A stretch of DNA of 64,000 nucleotides from Corynebacterium nuruki S6-4 (GTDB taxonomy: Bacteria > Actinomycetota > Actinomycetes > Mycobacteriales > Mycobacteriaceae): contig NZ_CP042429.1 in assembly GCF_007970465.1 (NCBI RefSeq), positions 434,001 to 498,000 of the forward strand. Reading direction: 5' to 3'. The position numbers were made by a program, and so were the translations under genes. The notes beneath the pieces are model-generated. The model was not told the DNA's origin. It worked only from the letters and a program-made list of their open reading frames with translations, and did not search any database. Below are positions 20,437 through 30,093 of the stretch, in pieces (the first letter of the stretch is position 1; every line of letters begins with the position of its first letter).

Positions 20437-21216
20437 TCAGTTACCGAGGACGGCGATGCCGGCGTCCCGGAACGAATCCAGGTAGCGGTCGGGGGCACCG
20501 TCGTCGGTGACGATGACGTCGACCTCGTCGACGGTGGCGAAGCTCACCAGGTAGTCCCGCCCGAATTTCGTCGAGTCGCACATCGCCACGACCATCGCCG
20601 CATTGGCGATCATGGCCCGCTTCACCGCGGCCTCCTGGGCGTCCGTCGTGGACAGGCCGTGTTCCAGTGACAGGGCGTTGGTGCCGATGAAGGCGACCTC
20701 GGCATGCTGCACGGCGAGGGCGCGCAACGTCGTGTCACCGATGACCGCCTGGGTGTTGGGGCGGATCCTGCCGCCGAGCAGCTCGACCTTCTCGATGCCG
20801 GCGGCGCCGAGCCGGACGGCGATCGGGAGGCAGTTGGTGAGGAACGAGACCTCCGGGCTGACCCGCGAGGGATCCTCGGCGATGGCGTCGGCGAGCATGG
20901 CGGTCGTCGAGCCGGCGTCGAGGAAGACGAGGCCGGCGTCCGGCAGCAGTCCGACGGCGGCGCGGCCGATGCTGATCTTCGCCGCCGTGGACGTCGAACT
21001 CCGGACGTCGAGGGGGGTCTGGCGCGTCTGGTAGTCGTTGCTGGGGACGGCCCCGCCGTGGACCCGGTGCAGGGCACCGTCGTCGTCGAGGACGGTGAGG
21101 TCCCGGCGGATGGTCTCCGGGGTGACGTTGAAACGCTCCGCGAGTTCGACGACGGTGACCCGGCCGTTCACGGCGGTGAGTGAGGCGATCTGCCGGCGAC
21201 GTTCTTCAGAATTCAC
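20437..21216 (-). CDS. sugR: DeoR-family transcriptional repressor, SugR-like
   Basis: 259 residues. N-terminal helix-turn-helix (VVELAERFNVTPETIRRDL) and a C-terminal sugar-phosphate-sensing DeoR domain (VFLDAGSTTAMLAD). In C. glutamicum SugR represses pts genes and glycolytic genes. The GTG at 21216 is preferred to an ATG at 21225 because TAGGAT lies exactly 7 nt before it and because the resulting start (then NSEERRRQIASL) aligns with the start of SugR. Position beside ptsH and ptsI supports the assignment. Confidence 0.85.
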   Translation of the reverse strand: MNSEERRRQIASLTAVNGRVTVVELAERFNVTPETIRRDLTVLDDDGALHRVHGGAVPSNDYQTRQTPLDVRSSTSTAAKISIGRAAVGLLPDAGLVFLDAGSTTAMLADAIAEDPSRVSPEVSFLTNCLPIAVRLGAAGIEKVELLGGRIRPNTQAVIGDTTLRALAVQHAEVAFIGTNALSLEHGLSTTDAQEAAVKRAMIANAAMVVAMCDSTKFGRDYLVSFATVDEVDVIVTDDGAPDRYLDSFRDAGIAVLGN

Positions 21217-21223
21217 ACCCCTC

Positions 21224-21229
21224 ATCCTA
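21224..21229 (-). promoter_or_regulatory. -10 box of sugR (leaderless)
   Basis: TAGGAT on the minus strand, 7 nt before the GTG at 21216. It contains the alternative upstream ATG, which would then not be transcribed whole. Confidence 0.55.
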
Positions 21230-21230
21230 T

Positions 21231-21288
21231 GGGGTGGGGGTGGTCAAGGGTGGGGGATGAGGGGGTGAGGGCACCCGCCGGGTGGGGG
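21231..21288 (+). other. G-run cluster between sugR and ptsI
   Basis: Eight runs of three to five G, with short gaps, lie in the divergent sugR-ptsI region. Four or more closely spaced runs satisfy the usual G-quadruplex pattern. Whether it folds or affects either promoter is unknown. Confidence 0.5.
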
Positions 21289-21391
21289 TAGTGTGGGGCG
21301 CGATAACGAACCGCGCGACACTCTGTCGTCCCTGTCACCAGGGGTGGGACGCCCCACCCCGGGGCAGCGGCGCAGATTTCTGGAGGCCACT

Positions 21392-23125
21392 GTGACCACG
21401 TCAGATCCCGTCCACGATGCTGATTCCGCCACTGAAGAGGTCGGTGTGCCGGCGCTGCTGAGGGGCAAGCCGGTGGTCCCGGGGGCGGTCACTGCCCCGG
21501 TGACCTGGGTGACCGCCCGGCCGGCGCTGCCCGGACCGGACGCGACGGTGCCCGAGGACCGGCGGGACGCCGAATTCGCCGCCTTCACCGCCGCCGTGGA
21601 CGCCGTCGCGGACCGGCTGTCCGGGCGCGCGGAGACCGTGGACGGGCACGCCCGGCAGGTCCTCGAGGCGACGGTGGCCATCGCCCGCGACCGTGCCTGG
21701 GCGAAGAAGGTGAAGAAGTCGGTCGCCGGGGGACAGGCCGCCGACTATGCGGTCCGGCAGGCCACCGACGACTTCGTCGCCATGTTCGTCAAGGCGGGCG
21801 GGGTGATGGCGGACCGGGTGACCGACCTGCGGGACGTGCGGGACCGGGTGATCGCCGAACTGCACGGTGAGCCGGAGCCGGGCGTCCCGGTGGTCGACGC
21901 CCCGCATGTGCTGTTCGCCGACGATCTCGCACCGGCGGACACCGCCACCCTCGACCCGTCCCTGATCGTGGCGGTCGTCACCGAGAAGGGCGGGGCGACG
22001 AGCCACACCGCCATCATCGCCCGACAGCTCAACATCCCGTGCGTGGTCGCGGTCGGCGCGGATCTGCGGGCCATCCCGGCGGACACCCCCGTACTCGTCG
22101 ACGCGTCGGCCGGCACGGTGGAGACCGGTGTGCCGGCGGATGAGGCACAGCGCCGGGTCGCCGAGGCGGCGGACCGGGCGGCGCGGATCAGCAGCTGGAC
22201 CGGTCCCTGTGCGACCGCTGACGGTCACCGGGTTCAGTTGCTGGCGAATGTGCAGGACGGCGCGACGGCACGGCAGGCCGCCGCCTCCGTGGCGGAGGGG
22301 GTCGGCCTGTTCCGCACCGAGCTGTGCTTCCTCAGTGAGACGAGTGAACCCTCGGTGGAGGACCAGGCGGCGCGGTATGCGGAGGTGTTCGCCGCGTTCC
22401 CGGAGGGGAAGGTGGTGGTCCGCACCCTCGACGCCGGGTCGGACAAGCCGGTGCCGTTCGTCAACGCCGAGGACGAGGAGAACCCGGCCCTCGGTGTCCG
22501 TGGACTGCGGATCGCCCGGGGGAATCAGGAGCTGCTGGAACGTCAGTTGGACGGTATCGCTCTGGCCCTGTCGCAGACGGAGCGCCGTGGCCCGGACGCG
22601 CAGGCGTGGGTGATGGCACCGATGGTGGCGACGGTGCATGAGGCGGCGTGGTTCGCCGAGCTGTGCCATGCCCGGGGGCTCACCGCCGGCGCGATGATCG
22701 AGGTGCCGGCGGCGGCGCTGCTGGCGGAGAAGATGATGCGCCACCTGGATTTCGTCTCGATCGGGACCAATGACCTGACCCAGTACACGATGGCGGCGGA
22801 CCGGCTGTCGGCGTCGCTGGCCTATCTCACGGATCCGTGGCAGCCGGCTGTGCTGCGGCTGGTGCACACCACCTGCCGGGCGGGTTCCGCGGCGAAGACC
22901 GCGGTGGGCGTGTGCGGCGAGGCTGCCGCGGACCCGCTGCTGGCCTGTGTACTCACCGGTCTCGGGGTGACGTCCCTGTCGGCGGCGACGCCCGCACTCG
23001 CAGCGGTCGGTACCCAGCTCGGTGAGGTCGATTTCGTCACATGCCGCGACATGGCCGCCGCCGCACTCGACGCCGACGGCGCGGAGGAGGCCCGGATCGC
23101 GGCCGCCGCGGTCATCGGTCTCTAG
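21392..23125 (+). CDS. ptsI: PTS enzyme I (phosphoenolpyruvate-protein phosphotransferase)
   Basis: Starts the PTS chain by transferring phosphate from PEP to HPr; 577 residues. N-terminal HPr-binding domain, phospho-histidine site GGATSHTAIIAR, and a C-terminal TIM-barrel with FRTELCF, GSDKPVPF and FVSIGTNDLTQYTMAADR. GTG at 21392 has TGGAGG 5 nt upstream; an earlier in-frame start would add 33 residues unlike the family. Divergent from sugR across a G-rich region. Confidence 0.95.
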   Translation: MTTSDPVHDADSATEEVGVPALLRGKPVVPGAVTAPVTWVTARPALPGPDATVPEDRRDAEFAAFTAAVDAVADRLSGRAETVDGHARQVLEATVAIARDRAWAKKVKKSVAGGQAADYAVRQATDDFVAMFVKAGGVMADRVTDLRDVRDRVIAELHGEPEPGVPVVDAPHVLFADDLAPADTATLDPSLIVAVVTEKGGATSHTAIIARQLNIPCVVAVGADLRAIPADTPVLVDASAGTVETGVPADEAQRRVAEAADRAARISSWTGPCATADGHRVQLLANVQDGATARQAAASVAEGVGLFRTELCFLSETSEPSVEDQAARYAEVFAAFPEGKVVVRTLDAGSDKPVPFVNAEDEENPALGVRGLRIARGNQELLERQLDGIALALSQTERRGPDAQAWVMAPMVATVHEAAWFAELCHARGLTAGAMIEVPAAALLAEKMMRHLDFVSIGTNDLTQYTMAADRLSASLAYLTDPWQPAVLRLVHTTCRAGSAAKTAVGVCGEAAADPLLACVLTGLGVTSLSAATPALAAVGTQLGEVDFVTCRDMAAAALDADGAEEARIAAAAVIGL

Positions 23126-23247
23126 CTTCCGCCCGCTGGGTCCCTGTGGCCCCCGGTACTGCTGGGCCCGGTACTTCCGTGGCCTTGTGATCCTGCGACC
23201 CTGCGCTCCTGCGCTCGACCCGCACGTCCAGGGGCGGTTGCGGACGT

Positions 23248-23395
23248 CGCCGGTGTCGGTTTTGAGAACCCAGGGGTCGGTCGCATCCTGGCCCGGTCGG
23301 GTTCGCGAGCCCAGGTGCTGTCCTGGGGCAGGAAACTCGACCCGTCGGTTCGTTCCGCGGACATGAACCTGTCGGTTCGTTCCGCGGACATCGGG
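23248..23395 (-). repeat. Dispersed intergenic repeat, copy B, in the 375 bp ptsI-lexA gap
   Basis: The gap 23126-23500 between convergent ptsI and lexA has no supported gene. It holds a repeat on the minus strand with the same order of boxes as copies A and D. Its first box is duplicated: the same 21 nt occurs at 23344-23364 and 23371-23391, and again in copy C. The remainder is simple GC-rich sequence with GGTCGGG and TCCTGCG units. Confidence 0.85.
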
Positions 23396-23500
23396 TTCGA
23401 AGCCGGGATCAGGGTCGGGCTCAGGGTCGGGCCCGGGGGTCCTTTCCCGCGTCATCCCGGTGGTCGCGACCGGGTGCCACGACATCCCCGGGACGGCCAC

Positions 23501-24277
23501 CTAGATCTTGCGGAGCACGGCGACGACCCGGCCGAGGATCTCGGCGTCGTCGCCGCGGATCGGCTCGTACAGTGCATTGTGGGGGATGAGCCAGGCGTGG
23601 CCGGCGTCCCGCTGGAACTCCTTGACCGTGGCTTCGCCGTCGATCATGGCGGCCACGAACTCGCCGAGCTCGGCGGTGTTCTGGGACCGGACCACCACCC
23701 AGTCACCGTTGTAGATGCCGGCATCCTGCATGGAGTTGCCGACGACCTGGAGGAGGAAGAGCTCGCCACCGCCGACGAGCTCCTGCGGCAGGGGGAAGTG
23801 GGCCTCGACATGCTCCTCGGCGAGGATCGGGGCGCCGGCGGCGATCTGGCCGACGACGGGGACGTAGGCCGGGGTCGGCATTGAGTCGTCGACGGCCGCG
23901 GCGGACATCGGTTTACGGCCCGGTCGGGGAGCGGACGAGATGTCCTCCGGACTGCCGTCGAAGGACCGGATGTCCACGGCACGGGGCTTGTTGTCCTCAC
24001 GACGGAGGTAGCCCTTCCGCTCAAGTTCCTTGAGGTGGTAGGAGACCGAGGAGGTCGAGTTCAGGCCGACCGCGTCGCAGATCTCGCGGATGCTGGGCGG
24101 GTAGCCGCTGAACCGGATCGCGTCCTTGATGACCTCGAGGATCCGTCGCTGCCGGTCGGAGAGCTTCTCCCGCCCCTGCGGATCGTCGTGGGTCCCCTTG
24201 GCGGACAGTGACCCCTTCGGCCTGCCCCGCTTGCGTCCGCCCGTGGGTGTCCCCGTCGGCTGCTGTGTGTCTGCCAT
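23501..24277 (-). CDS. lexA: SOS repressor LexA
   Basis: Represses DNA-damage genes until RecA triggers its self-cleavage; 258 residues. N-terminal winged helix at about 38-100 after a basic extension (RKRGRPKGS). Cleavage site A147-G148, catalytic S182 (GNSMQDAG) and K219 (ATVKEF). ATG at 24277 with GGAGTGAGG upstream. Divergent from the divS-like gene; SOS boxes lie in the shared region. A TAGGGT -10-like box is at 24344-24349. The 3' end faces ptsI across repeat copy B. Confidence 0.96.
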   Translation of the reverse strand: MADTQQPTGTPTGGRKRGRPKGSLSAKGTHDDPQGREKLSDRQRRILEVIKDAIRFSGYPPSIREICDAVGLNSTSSVSYHLKELERKGYLRREDNKPRAVDIRSFDGSPEDISSAPRPGRKPMSAAAVDDSMPTPAYVPVVGQIAAGAPILAEEHVEAHFPLPQELVGGGELFLLQVVGNSMQDAGIYNGDWVVVRSQNTAELGEFVAAMIDGEATVKEFQRDAGHAWLIPHNALYEPIRGDDAEILGRVVAVLRKI

Positions 24278-24402
24278 GATCCCTCACTCCTGGACTGGGT
24301 CAATCTGTGGCCCGTCGCCGCCGGCGCCGGGTAGTCCCCTCTGACCCTACAGGACGGCGAGCGGTTTTCCCACCAAGATGTTCGAAATATTCCCGCGGGC
24401 TG

Positions 24403-24431
24403 TGGACAGTCTCGAACGGGTGTGCTACCTT
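24403..24431 (+). promoter_or_regulatory. divS promoter with SOS box
   Basis: -35 TGGACA (24403-24408), 17 bp spacer, extended -10 TGC-TACCTT (24426-24431). A LexA-box-like sequence TCGAACGGGTGTGCTA (24412-24427) fills the spacer, as at recA, though its second half is weak. Confidence 0.65.
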
Positions 24432-24450
24432 CGCGTTCGACGGCGTCATT

Positions 24451-24466
24451 TCGAACAGAGGTTCCA
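24451..24466 (+). promoter_or_regulatory. SOS (LexA) box between lexA and divS
   Basis: TCGAACAGAGGTTCCA matches TCGAAC-N4-GTTCGA at all but one base. It lies just downstream of the divS -10, so LexA here would block divS; it may also help control lexA. Confidence 0.75.
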
Positions 24467-24572
24467 TGTTCGATGGCCGCTGACGGTCCGGTGTCCGGTG
24501 CCGGTGGTCTGATGACCGGCATCGGCGCTGCACCGTCAGTGCGGACGCACCGAGCAGAAGGAGATTGCCACC

Positions 24573-25175
24573 ATGGCTGCACCAGTTGTCTATCCGGTCC
24601 GGTTGACCGACTACCGTGACCGCCCCGTGACCCCGTCGGCCCGGATCCACGGCACCGGCCGGGTGCGGCGGTACCGGGATGCGGACACCGGTACGGGGAG
24701 TTCGAACACCGCGGGATGCGGTGAGGCGGTCCGTCCGACCCCCGCGGCGCGGGCCCGGCTCCGGATGCGGACCACCCGGCAGGAACGCCCGTTCGACGTC
24801 GGGGGACGGGCCGTCGCACTGCGCCGGCGGATCTGGTCCGTCGCACAGTCGCCCGGCGGCGTGCTGCTGTCCTTCGCCACCGCGCTCCTGCTCGCGTGCG
24901 GGGTGCCGGTCCTCACCGGGTCCCTGGACGGGGATGCCGGACAGGGGCCGGAACCGGCGGTCGCCGCGGCGACGGTGGACGACGGGACAGCCCCCGGCGG
25001 GCCCGGCACACCGCACTATGTCCGGGTCGCGGAGGGGCAGAGCCTCTACGACATCGCCCGCTCACAGGCGCCGGACATCGCGGTCGGGGAGGCGATGGCC
25101 GCTCTCTCCGACCTCAATGATCTGGGGGACCGGGACCCGCGTCCGGGCACGTTACTGTCCGTCCCGCAGTGGTGA
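24573..25175 (+). CDS. divS: SOS-region LysM membrane protein, DivS/ChiZ-like
   Basis: 200 residues: basic cytoplasmic N terminus, one membrane segment (about 94-112, [20 protein letters not shown]) and an external C-terminal LysM domain (from [18 protein letters not shown]). This layout and the place between lexA and nrdR match C. glutamicum divS and M. tuberculosis chiZ, which inhibit division during SOS. ATG with AGAAGGAG upstream. Sequence similarity was judged by layout only, so the symbol is tentative. The 5' leader is about 135 nt. Confidence 0.75.
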   Translation: MAAPVVYPVRLTDYRDRPVTPSARIHGTGRVRRYRDADTGTGSSNTAGCGEAVRPTPAARARLRMRTTRQERPFDVGGRAVALRRRIWSVAQSPGGVLLSFATALLLACGVPVLTGSLDGDAGQGPEPAVAAATVDDGTAPGGPGTPHYVRVAEGQSLYDIARSQAPDIAVGEAMAALSDLNDLGDRDPRPGTLLSVPQW

Positions 25176-25260
25176 CCGGCACGGAAGTGCGGCCCTGCGG
25201 GCACGGACGGCTAGGATGGTGGCGTTTCTGACCGCCACCCGATTTTCAAGGACGTCGCCC

Positions 25261-25779
25261 ATGCTGTGCCCCTCCTGCCGTTCCGAGCAGTCGCGGGTGG
25301 TCGATTCCCGCACCGTGGACTCAGGGTCGGCGATCCGCCGCCGGCGTGAGTGCACCCGGTGCGGCACCCGGTTCACGACCATGGAGCGGTCGGTGCTGCT
25401 GGTGACCAAGCGCAACGGGGTCACCGAGGAGTTCAACCGGGACAAGCTCATCCGGGGTGTCGGCCGGGCATGTCAGGGGCTCGGGGTCTCCGGGGACGAG
25501 CTGAAGGTGCTCGCCCATGAGGTGGAGCAGTCGGTCCGCGCGACCCACGGCTCGCAGGTCGCCGCCAACGAGATCGGGCTCGCGATCCTCGACCCGCTGC
25601 GTCGGCTCAACGAGGTCGCCTATCTGCGCTTCGCCTCGGTCTACAAGTCCTTCCGTTCCGCCGACGATTTCGAGGAGGAGATCCGGTCACTGCGCGCCCT
25701 CCGGACCGGTGGGCCCGGACAGCCGGGGGACGGGACCGCCGCGGCGGGCGGGACGGCGGGCGACCGGCCCGTCAGCTGA
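25261..25779 (+). CDS. nrdR: Ribonucleotide reductase repressor NrdR
   Basis: Zinc-ribbon/ATP-cone repressor of ribonucleotide reductase genes; 172 residues. Zinc cysteines C3, C6, C31 and C34. The ATP-cone follows ([19 protein letters not shown] and the [15 protein letters not shown] end). The ATG is set by AAGGA upstream and by the obligatory LCPSC start. A TAGGAT box at 25212-25217 could drive it. The C-terminal 25 residues are Gly/Ala-rich. Confidence 0.95.
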   Translation: MLCPSCRSEQSRVVDSRTVDSGSAIRRRRECTRCGTRFTTMERSVLLVTKRNGVTEEFNRDKLIRGVGRACQGLGVSGDELKVLAHEVEQSVRATHGSQVAANEIGLAILDPLRRLNEVAYLRFASVYKSFRSADDFEEEIRSLRALRTGGPGQPGDGTAAAGGTAGDRPVS

Positions 25780-25811
25780 GACCGGGGAGTCGACGCACCC
25801 GCCGCCCCGCG

Positions 25812-28800
25812 TCAGTGGATCTTCGCCAGTGCCTTGTGCACCCGCTGCACGCTCGCCGTGCGGGCGGTACCGAGGTGCTGGGCGAACAGCGAGACGCGCA
25901 GTTCCTCCACCAGCCACTCGACATCCTTGAGCTGCGGTGAGGCCGCCCGCGCCGACGGCAGGCGGTCGCGGGTCGCCTTGACGGCCTCGATGCAGCCGTT
26001 GACCTGGTCGGCGAGCTCGGCCTCCTTGTCGGGGTCCTGCTCCAGCAGGGTCAGCCGTTCCTGCATCGCCGCGACATAGCGGGGCACATGGCGCAGATGC
26101 GCCACACCGTTGCGGGCGATGCGGTGCGGGCCGAGGAAGAAGTCGAGCTGCCGGGACATGTCGTCGATGGACTCGCCGGACCACCCCTTCAGCTCTTCGC
26201 GCATGTCCGCGACGGCGAGGACGGCCGGGGCGACCGCCACCACCGTCTGACGGACGAGACCGGGGCCACGGTCGCGGGCGGCGGCGACCGCGTCGGCGCA
26301 CCGTTCCGGGTCCCGCACGACCGGTCCGTACTCCTGCAGCAGCTGCCGGCAGGCGAGGACCCGGCAGTCGTCGACGACCGCCTCAGGACCACCGGACGGG
26401 TAGTTGTCCAGGGCCACCCGCTGGCGCAGCGGCAGTCCCTTCACCATCTGTTTCGTCGACACGGTGCAGTCCGCGAGCATGAGATCGAGGACGGCGGTGA
26501 ACTGCTGTCCGGCTGCCGCGCGTTCGGTCGGGTACGCACGCAGGACGACCGACCCCTTCTCCACGACGAGAGCGGGATACGTGTCGACCGGCTGGCCGTC
26601 GACGAAGGTCTGGACCGACTCGGGGATCGTACCGATGCCGTCAGCGGTCCAGCTGTCCTCACGGGCGAGGATACCGGCGGCACTGCCGGCGCTCCCCGCG
26701 CCGCCGGAGCCGCCTGAACTGTCCCGGCCGGCCCGGTCCCCGGAACCCCGGCGCTTCCGTTTCCGGCCCGGGGTGTGGACCGCGGCATCGGTGGGTGCGG
26801 GCGCATTTCCCCGGGCCGCGGCGGCGGCGATGGACTGGGTGATCTCCCCGGCGAGCTCCCGCTGCAGGTCGGCGAGATCACGGCTGCGCGCGACGGTGTT
26901 GCCGCGCCGGTCCACCGCGGCGAAGATCATCCGCAGGTGGTCGGGGACCCGGGACCAGTCGAAGTCGGAGGCGCTGATCCCGGAGCCGCCGAGTGACCGG
27001 AGTGCATCGGCGAGCGCCTCGTCGACGGCCCCGTCGAAGGGGGTCATGCGCTGCAGTGCCGCACGGGCGAACTCACCGGCCGGGACGACGGTGGTGCGCA
27101 GCGGTTTGGGCAGCGTGCGGATCAGCGCGACGCAGAGCTCCTCACGCATGCCCGCGACGAGCCAGCGGGTGTCGGTGTCATCGACACTGGCCAGCAGCGG
27201 CAGGGGGATGCGCATCGTGATGCCGTCATCGGGGTCCCCGGGCCGGAAGACGTATGTCAGGTCGAACTCCATCGAGCCCTGCCGCCAGGTGTCCGGGAAC
27301 TCCCGGGCCTGCGCGGCCTGGTCGTCGGAACTGATGAGGGCGTCCTCGGTGAAATCCAGGAGCGTCGGATCACTGCGGCGGGCCTTCTTCCACCACGAAT
27401 CGAAGTGCCGGGCGGAGACGACCGAGTCGGGGATCCGTCGGTCGTAGAACTCGTAGAGGATGTCGTCGTCGACGACGATGTCGCGCCGGCGGGCCTTCTC
27501 CTCCAGCAGGGTGGTCTCCTCGAGCATCTCGCGGTTGTGCCGGAAGAACGCGTGGTTGGTCCGCCAGTCGCCTTCGACGAGGGCACTGCGGATGAACATC
27601 TCCCTGGCTTCGGCGGGCTGGACCCGGGCCAGCGGGACCGTCCGGTCGGGGATAACCGGCAGTCCGAGCATGAGGACCTTCTGGTGCACCATCGCCGCGC
27701 CCCGCTTCGAGGACCAGTGCGGCTCGGAGTAGGTGGACTTCAGCATGTGCGGTGCCACCTCCTCGAGCCATTCCGGGACGAGCGGCCCCACGGTGCGGGC
27801 GTACACCCGGGAGGTCTCGACGAGCTCGGCGGCCATGACCCACTGCGGCGGCTTCTTCGCCAGGTTCGACGACGGGTGGATCATGAACGAGGTGTTGCGG
27901 GGTCCGGTGAACTGCCGGCTCGAGCCCTCCCGCATGCCGATGTTGGTGATGAGTCCGGAGAGCATCGCCTTGTGGACGGCGTCCTCGTCGACCACCGGAC
28001 CGGACGCCGCGGTGGCGGCGGTGGCGTCAGAGGCGTCGAGGACGAAGCTGAGGTTGCGGACGTGCCGGATGTTCGGCACCTTCCAGTGCAGGTCCTGGAT
28101 GGTGGTGAGCAGCTGACGGACGAGGTCGATCCACTCCCGGACCCGGACGTAGTGGATGAACTCGGCCTTGCACAGCTGGCGGAACCGGTTGCCGGACAGT
28201 TCCCGACGCTGCTCCTGGAGGTAGTTCCAGAGTTTGAGCAGCGAGGTGAAGTCGGAGTCCGCCCGGAACCGGGCGTGCGCCTGGTCCGCCTGGGCCTGCT
28301 TCTCCATCGGGCGTTCGCGCACGTCCTGGATACTGAGGGCGGCGACGATGACCGTGACCTCCTCGAGGACGTGGGCGACATGGGCGGCGACGAGCATGCG
28401 GGCCAGGCGCGGATCGGTGGGGATCCGCGCCATGTCGCGACCGGTCGGGGTGAGGGTCTGTCCGGTGCCCTCGAAGGCGCCGAGTTCGCGGAGCAGCTGG
28501 ACGCCGTCCCGGACCGACTTGGCGTCCGGCGGCTGCAGGAAGGGGAACCGGGAGATGTCGCCGAGGTCGAGTGCCGCCATCGACAGGATGACGCTGGACA
28601 GGTGGGTCCGGAGGATCTCGGGATCGGTGAACTCCGGGCGGGCCTCGAAGTTCTCCTCGGAGTAGAGGCGGATCGCGATACCGTCGGCGGTACGGCCGCA
28701 GCGTCCGGAACGCTGCCGGGCACTGGCCTGACTGATCTCCTCGACGGGGAGGCGCTGGACCTTCGTCCGGTGCGAGTACCGCGAGATGCGGGCGTACCCG

Positions 28801-29912
28801 GTGTCGACGACATAGCGGATACCCGGGACGGTCAGTGAGGTCTCCGCGATGTTCGTGGCGAGGATGATCCGTCGCCGGGGCCCGGTGGAGAACACCCGGT
28901 GCTGCTCCGCCGAGGACAACCGGCCGAACAACGGCAGGATGTCGATGTTCCGGAACTTCGCGTCATGGAGGGCGTCCGCCGCATCCCGGATCTCACGCTC
29001 CCCGGAGAAGAAGCAGAGGATGTCGCCGGGGCCCTCCGCCATGAGCTCGCCGACCGCATCGGTCAGACCGACCAGGGGGTCGGTCTCGACCTCCCGGCCA
29101 CCGTCGCCGTTGTCGTCGGCGCCGACGGTGCGGGTCAGGGGGCGGTAGCGGATCTCGACCGGATACGTGCGGCCGGAGACCTCGATGACCGGAGCCGGCG
29201 TGCCGTCGGGCTCGGCGAAGTGCTTCGCGAAGGATTCCGGGTCGATCGTCGCGGAGGTGATGATGACCTTGAGATCGGGACGCTTCGGGAGGATCTCGCG
29301 CAGGTAGCCGAGGAGGAAGTCGATGTTGAGGCTGCGCTCGTGTGCCTCGTCGACGATGATCGTGTCGTAACCGCGTAGCAGGCGGTCGTGCTGGATCTCC
29401 GCGAGCAGGATACCGTCGGTCATGAGTTTGACGGCGGTGGAGTCGCTGACATGGTCGTCGAACCGGATCTTGTAACCGACCCGGCCGCCGGGCTCCCCGG
29501 CCTTCTCCCCGAGCTCGTCGGCGATGCGGTCGGCGACGCTGCGGGCGGCGATCCGTCGCGGCTGGGTATGACCGATCCGTCCCCGGGCACCCCGGCCCAG
29601 GGCGAGGCACATCTTCGGCAGCTGGGTGGTCTTGCCCGAGCCGGTCTCGCCGGCGACGATGACCACCTGATGGTCACGGATCGCGGCCATGATGTCGTCC
29701 CGTCGTGCGGAGACCGGGAGCGACTCGGGGAACCGGATGCCCCGGTCCAGGTTCTGGCGCAGTGGACGCCGCGACTGTCGTGCCCGGTGCGACCGGTTCC
29801 CCCTGCCCCGGCGTCGCTTCCCCGGCTGTCCCTGCCGGCCCTGTCCGCTCTGCTGACCGTCATTCCGGGGGGCGGTCGCGCGCTGCCCTGCCTGTTCTCC
29901 GTCGGATGCCAC
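25812..29912 (-). CDS. hrpA: DEAH-box ATP-dependent RNA helicase HrpA
   Basis: Large helicase of 1366 residues, linked in E. coli to rescue of collided ribosomes. Basic Gln/Gly/Arg-rich start, then helicase core: Walker A GETGSGKT at 88-95, DEAH at 188-191, SATID motif III, and motif VI QRSGRCGR. OB-fold and DUF3418-type C-terminal regions follow. A Gly/Ser-rich insert occurs after RKRKRR in the C-terminal half. The GTG start is set by TAGAAT 6 nt upstream. The 3' end converges on nrdR. Confidence 0.94.
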   Translation of the reverse strand: MASDGEQAGQRATAPRNDGQQSGQGRQGQPGKRRRGRGNRSHRARQSRRPLRQNLDRGIRFPESLPVSARRDDIMAAIRDHQVVIVAGETGSGKTTQLPKMCLALGRGARGRIGHTQPRRIAARSVADRIADELGEKAGEPGGRVGYKIRFDDHVSDSTAVKLMTDGILLAEIQHDRLLRGYDTIIVDEAHERSLNIDFLLGYLREILPKRPDLKVIITSATIDPESFAKHFAEPDGTPAPVIEVSGRTYPVEIRYRPLTRTVGADDNGDGGREVETDPLVGLTDAVGELMAEGPGDILCFFSGEREIRDAADALHDAKFRNIDILPLFGRLSSAEQHRVFSTGPRRRIILATNIAETSLTVPGIRYVVDTGYARISRYSHRTKVQRLPVEEISQASARQRSGRCGRTADGIAIRLYSEENFEARPEFTDPEILRTHLSSVILSMAALDLGDISRFPFLQPPDAKSVRDGVQLLRELGAFEGTGQTLTPTGRDMARIPTDPRLARMLVAAHVAHVLEEVTVIVAALSIQDVRERPMEKQAQADQAHARFRADSDFTSLLKLWNYLQEQRRELSGNRFRQLCKAEFIHYVRVREWIDLVRQLLTTIQDLHWKVPNIRHVRNLSFVLDASDATAATAASGPVVDEDAVHKAMLSGLITNIGMREGSSRQFTGPRNTSFMIHPSSNLAKKPPQWVMAAELVETSRVYARTVGPLVPEWLEEVAPHMLKSTYSEPHWSSKRGAAMVHQKVLMLGLPVIPDRTVPLARVQPAEAREMFIRSALVEGDWRTNHAFFRHNREMLEETTLLEEKARRRDIVVDDDILYEFYDRRIPDSVVSARHFDSWWKKARRSDPTLLDFTEDALISSDDQAAQAREFPDTWRQGSMEFDLTYVFRPGDPDDGITMRIPLPLLASVDDTDTRWLVAGMREELCVALIRTLPKPLRTTVVPAGEFARAALQRMTPFDGAVDEALADALRSLGGSGISASDFDWSRVPDHLRMIFAAVDRRGNTVARSRDLADLQRELAGEITQSIAAAAARGNAPAPTDAAVHTPGRKRKRRGSGDRAGRDSSGGSGGAGSAGSAAGILAREDSWTADGIGTIPESVQTFVDGQPVDTYPALVVEKGSVVLRAYPTERAAAGQQFTAVLDLMLADCTVSTKQMVKGLPLRQRVALDNYPSGGPEAVVDDCRVLACRQLLQEYGPVVRDPERCADAVAAARDRGPGLVRQTVVAVAPAVLAVADMREELKGWSGESIDDMSRQLDFFLGPHRIARNGVAHLRHVPRYVAAMQERLTLLEQDPDKEAELADQVNGCIEAVKATRDRLPSARAASPQLKDVEWLVEELRVSLFAQHLGTARTASVQRVHKALAKIH

Positions 29913-29918
29913 CCCGCG

Positions 29919-29924
29919 ATTCTA
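29919..29924 (-). promoter_or_regulatory. -10 box of hrpA (leaderless)
   Basis: TAGAAT on the minus strand, 6 nt before the GTG at 29912. Confidence 0.5.
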
Positions 29925-30016
29925 CCACCGGGTCTGCTGCCGGCGGACCGGGCGCCGGAGCGTCCCGCCGCTGGTCGCGGGGGAGGTCAGGGGAGTGGTC
30001 GACCCGGTCACGACAG

Positions 30017-30058
30017 CAGACAGCGTGGCCGACCTGGTGTGGTCGGCCACGCTGTCTG
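30017..30058 (-). terminator. Strong hairpin after ahpC-ahpD
   Basis: Perfect 17 bp inverted repeat (CAGACAGCGTGGCCGAC and its complement) with an 8 nt loop, 36 bp past the ahpD stop. There is no T-run. It separates the ahp operon from hrpA on the same strand. Confidence 0.7.
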
Positions 30059-30093
30059 TGTGGCTGGGTGGTCGCCGGAGCGACCGGTGTGTG

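Noticed and set aside
23122..23391. Open frame of 89 codons in the ptsI-lexA gap
   Set aside because: It coincides with repeat copy B and a simple-sequence region, and lacks translation signals. It is treated as a repeat.
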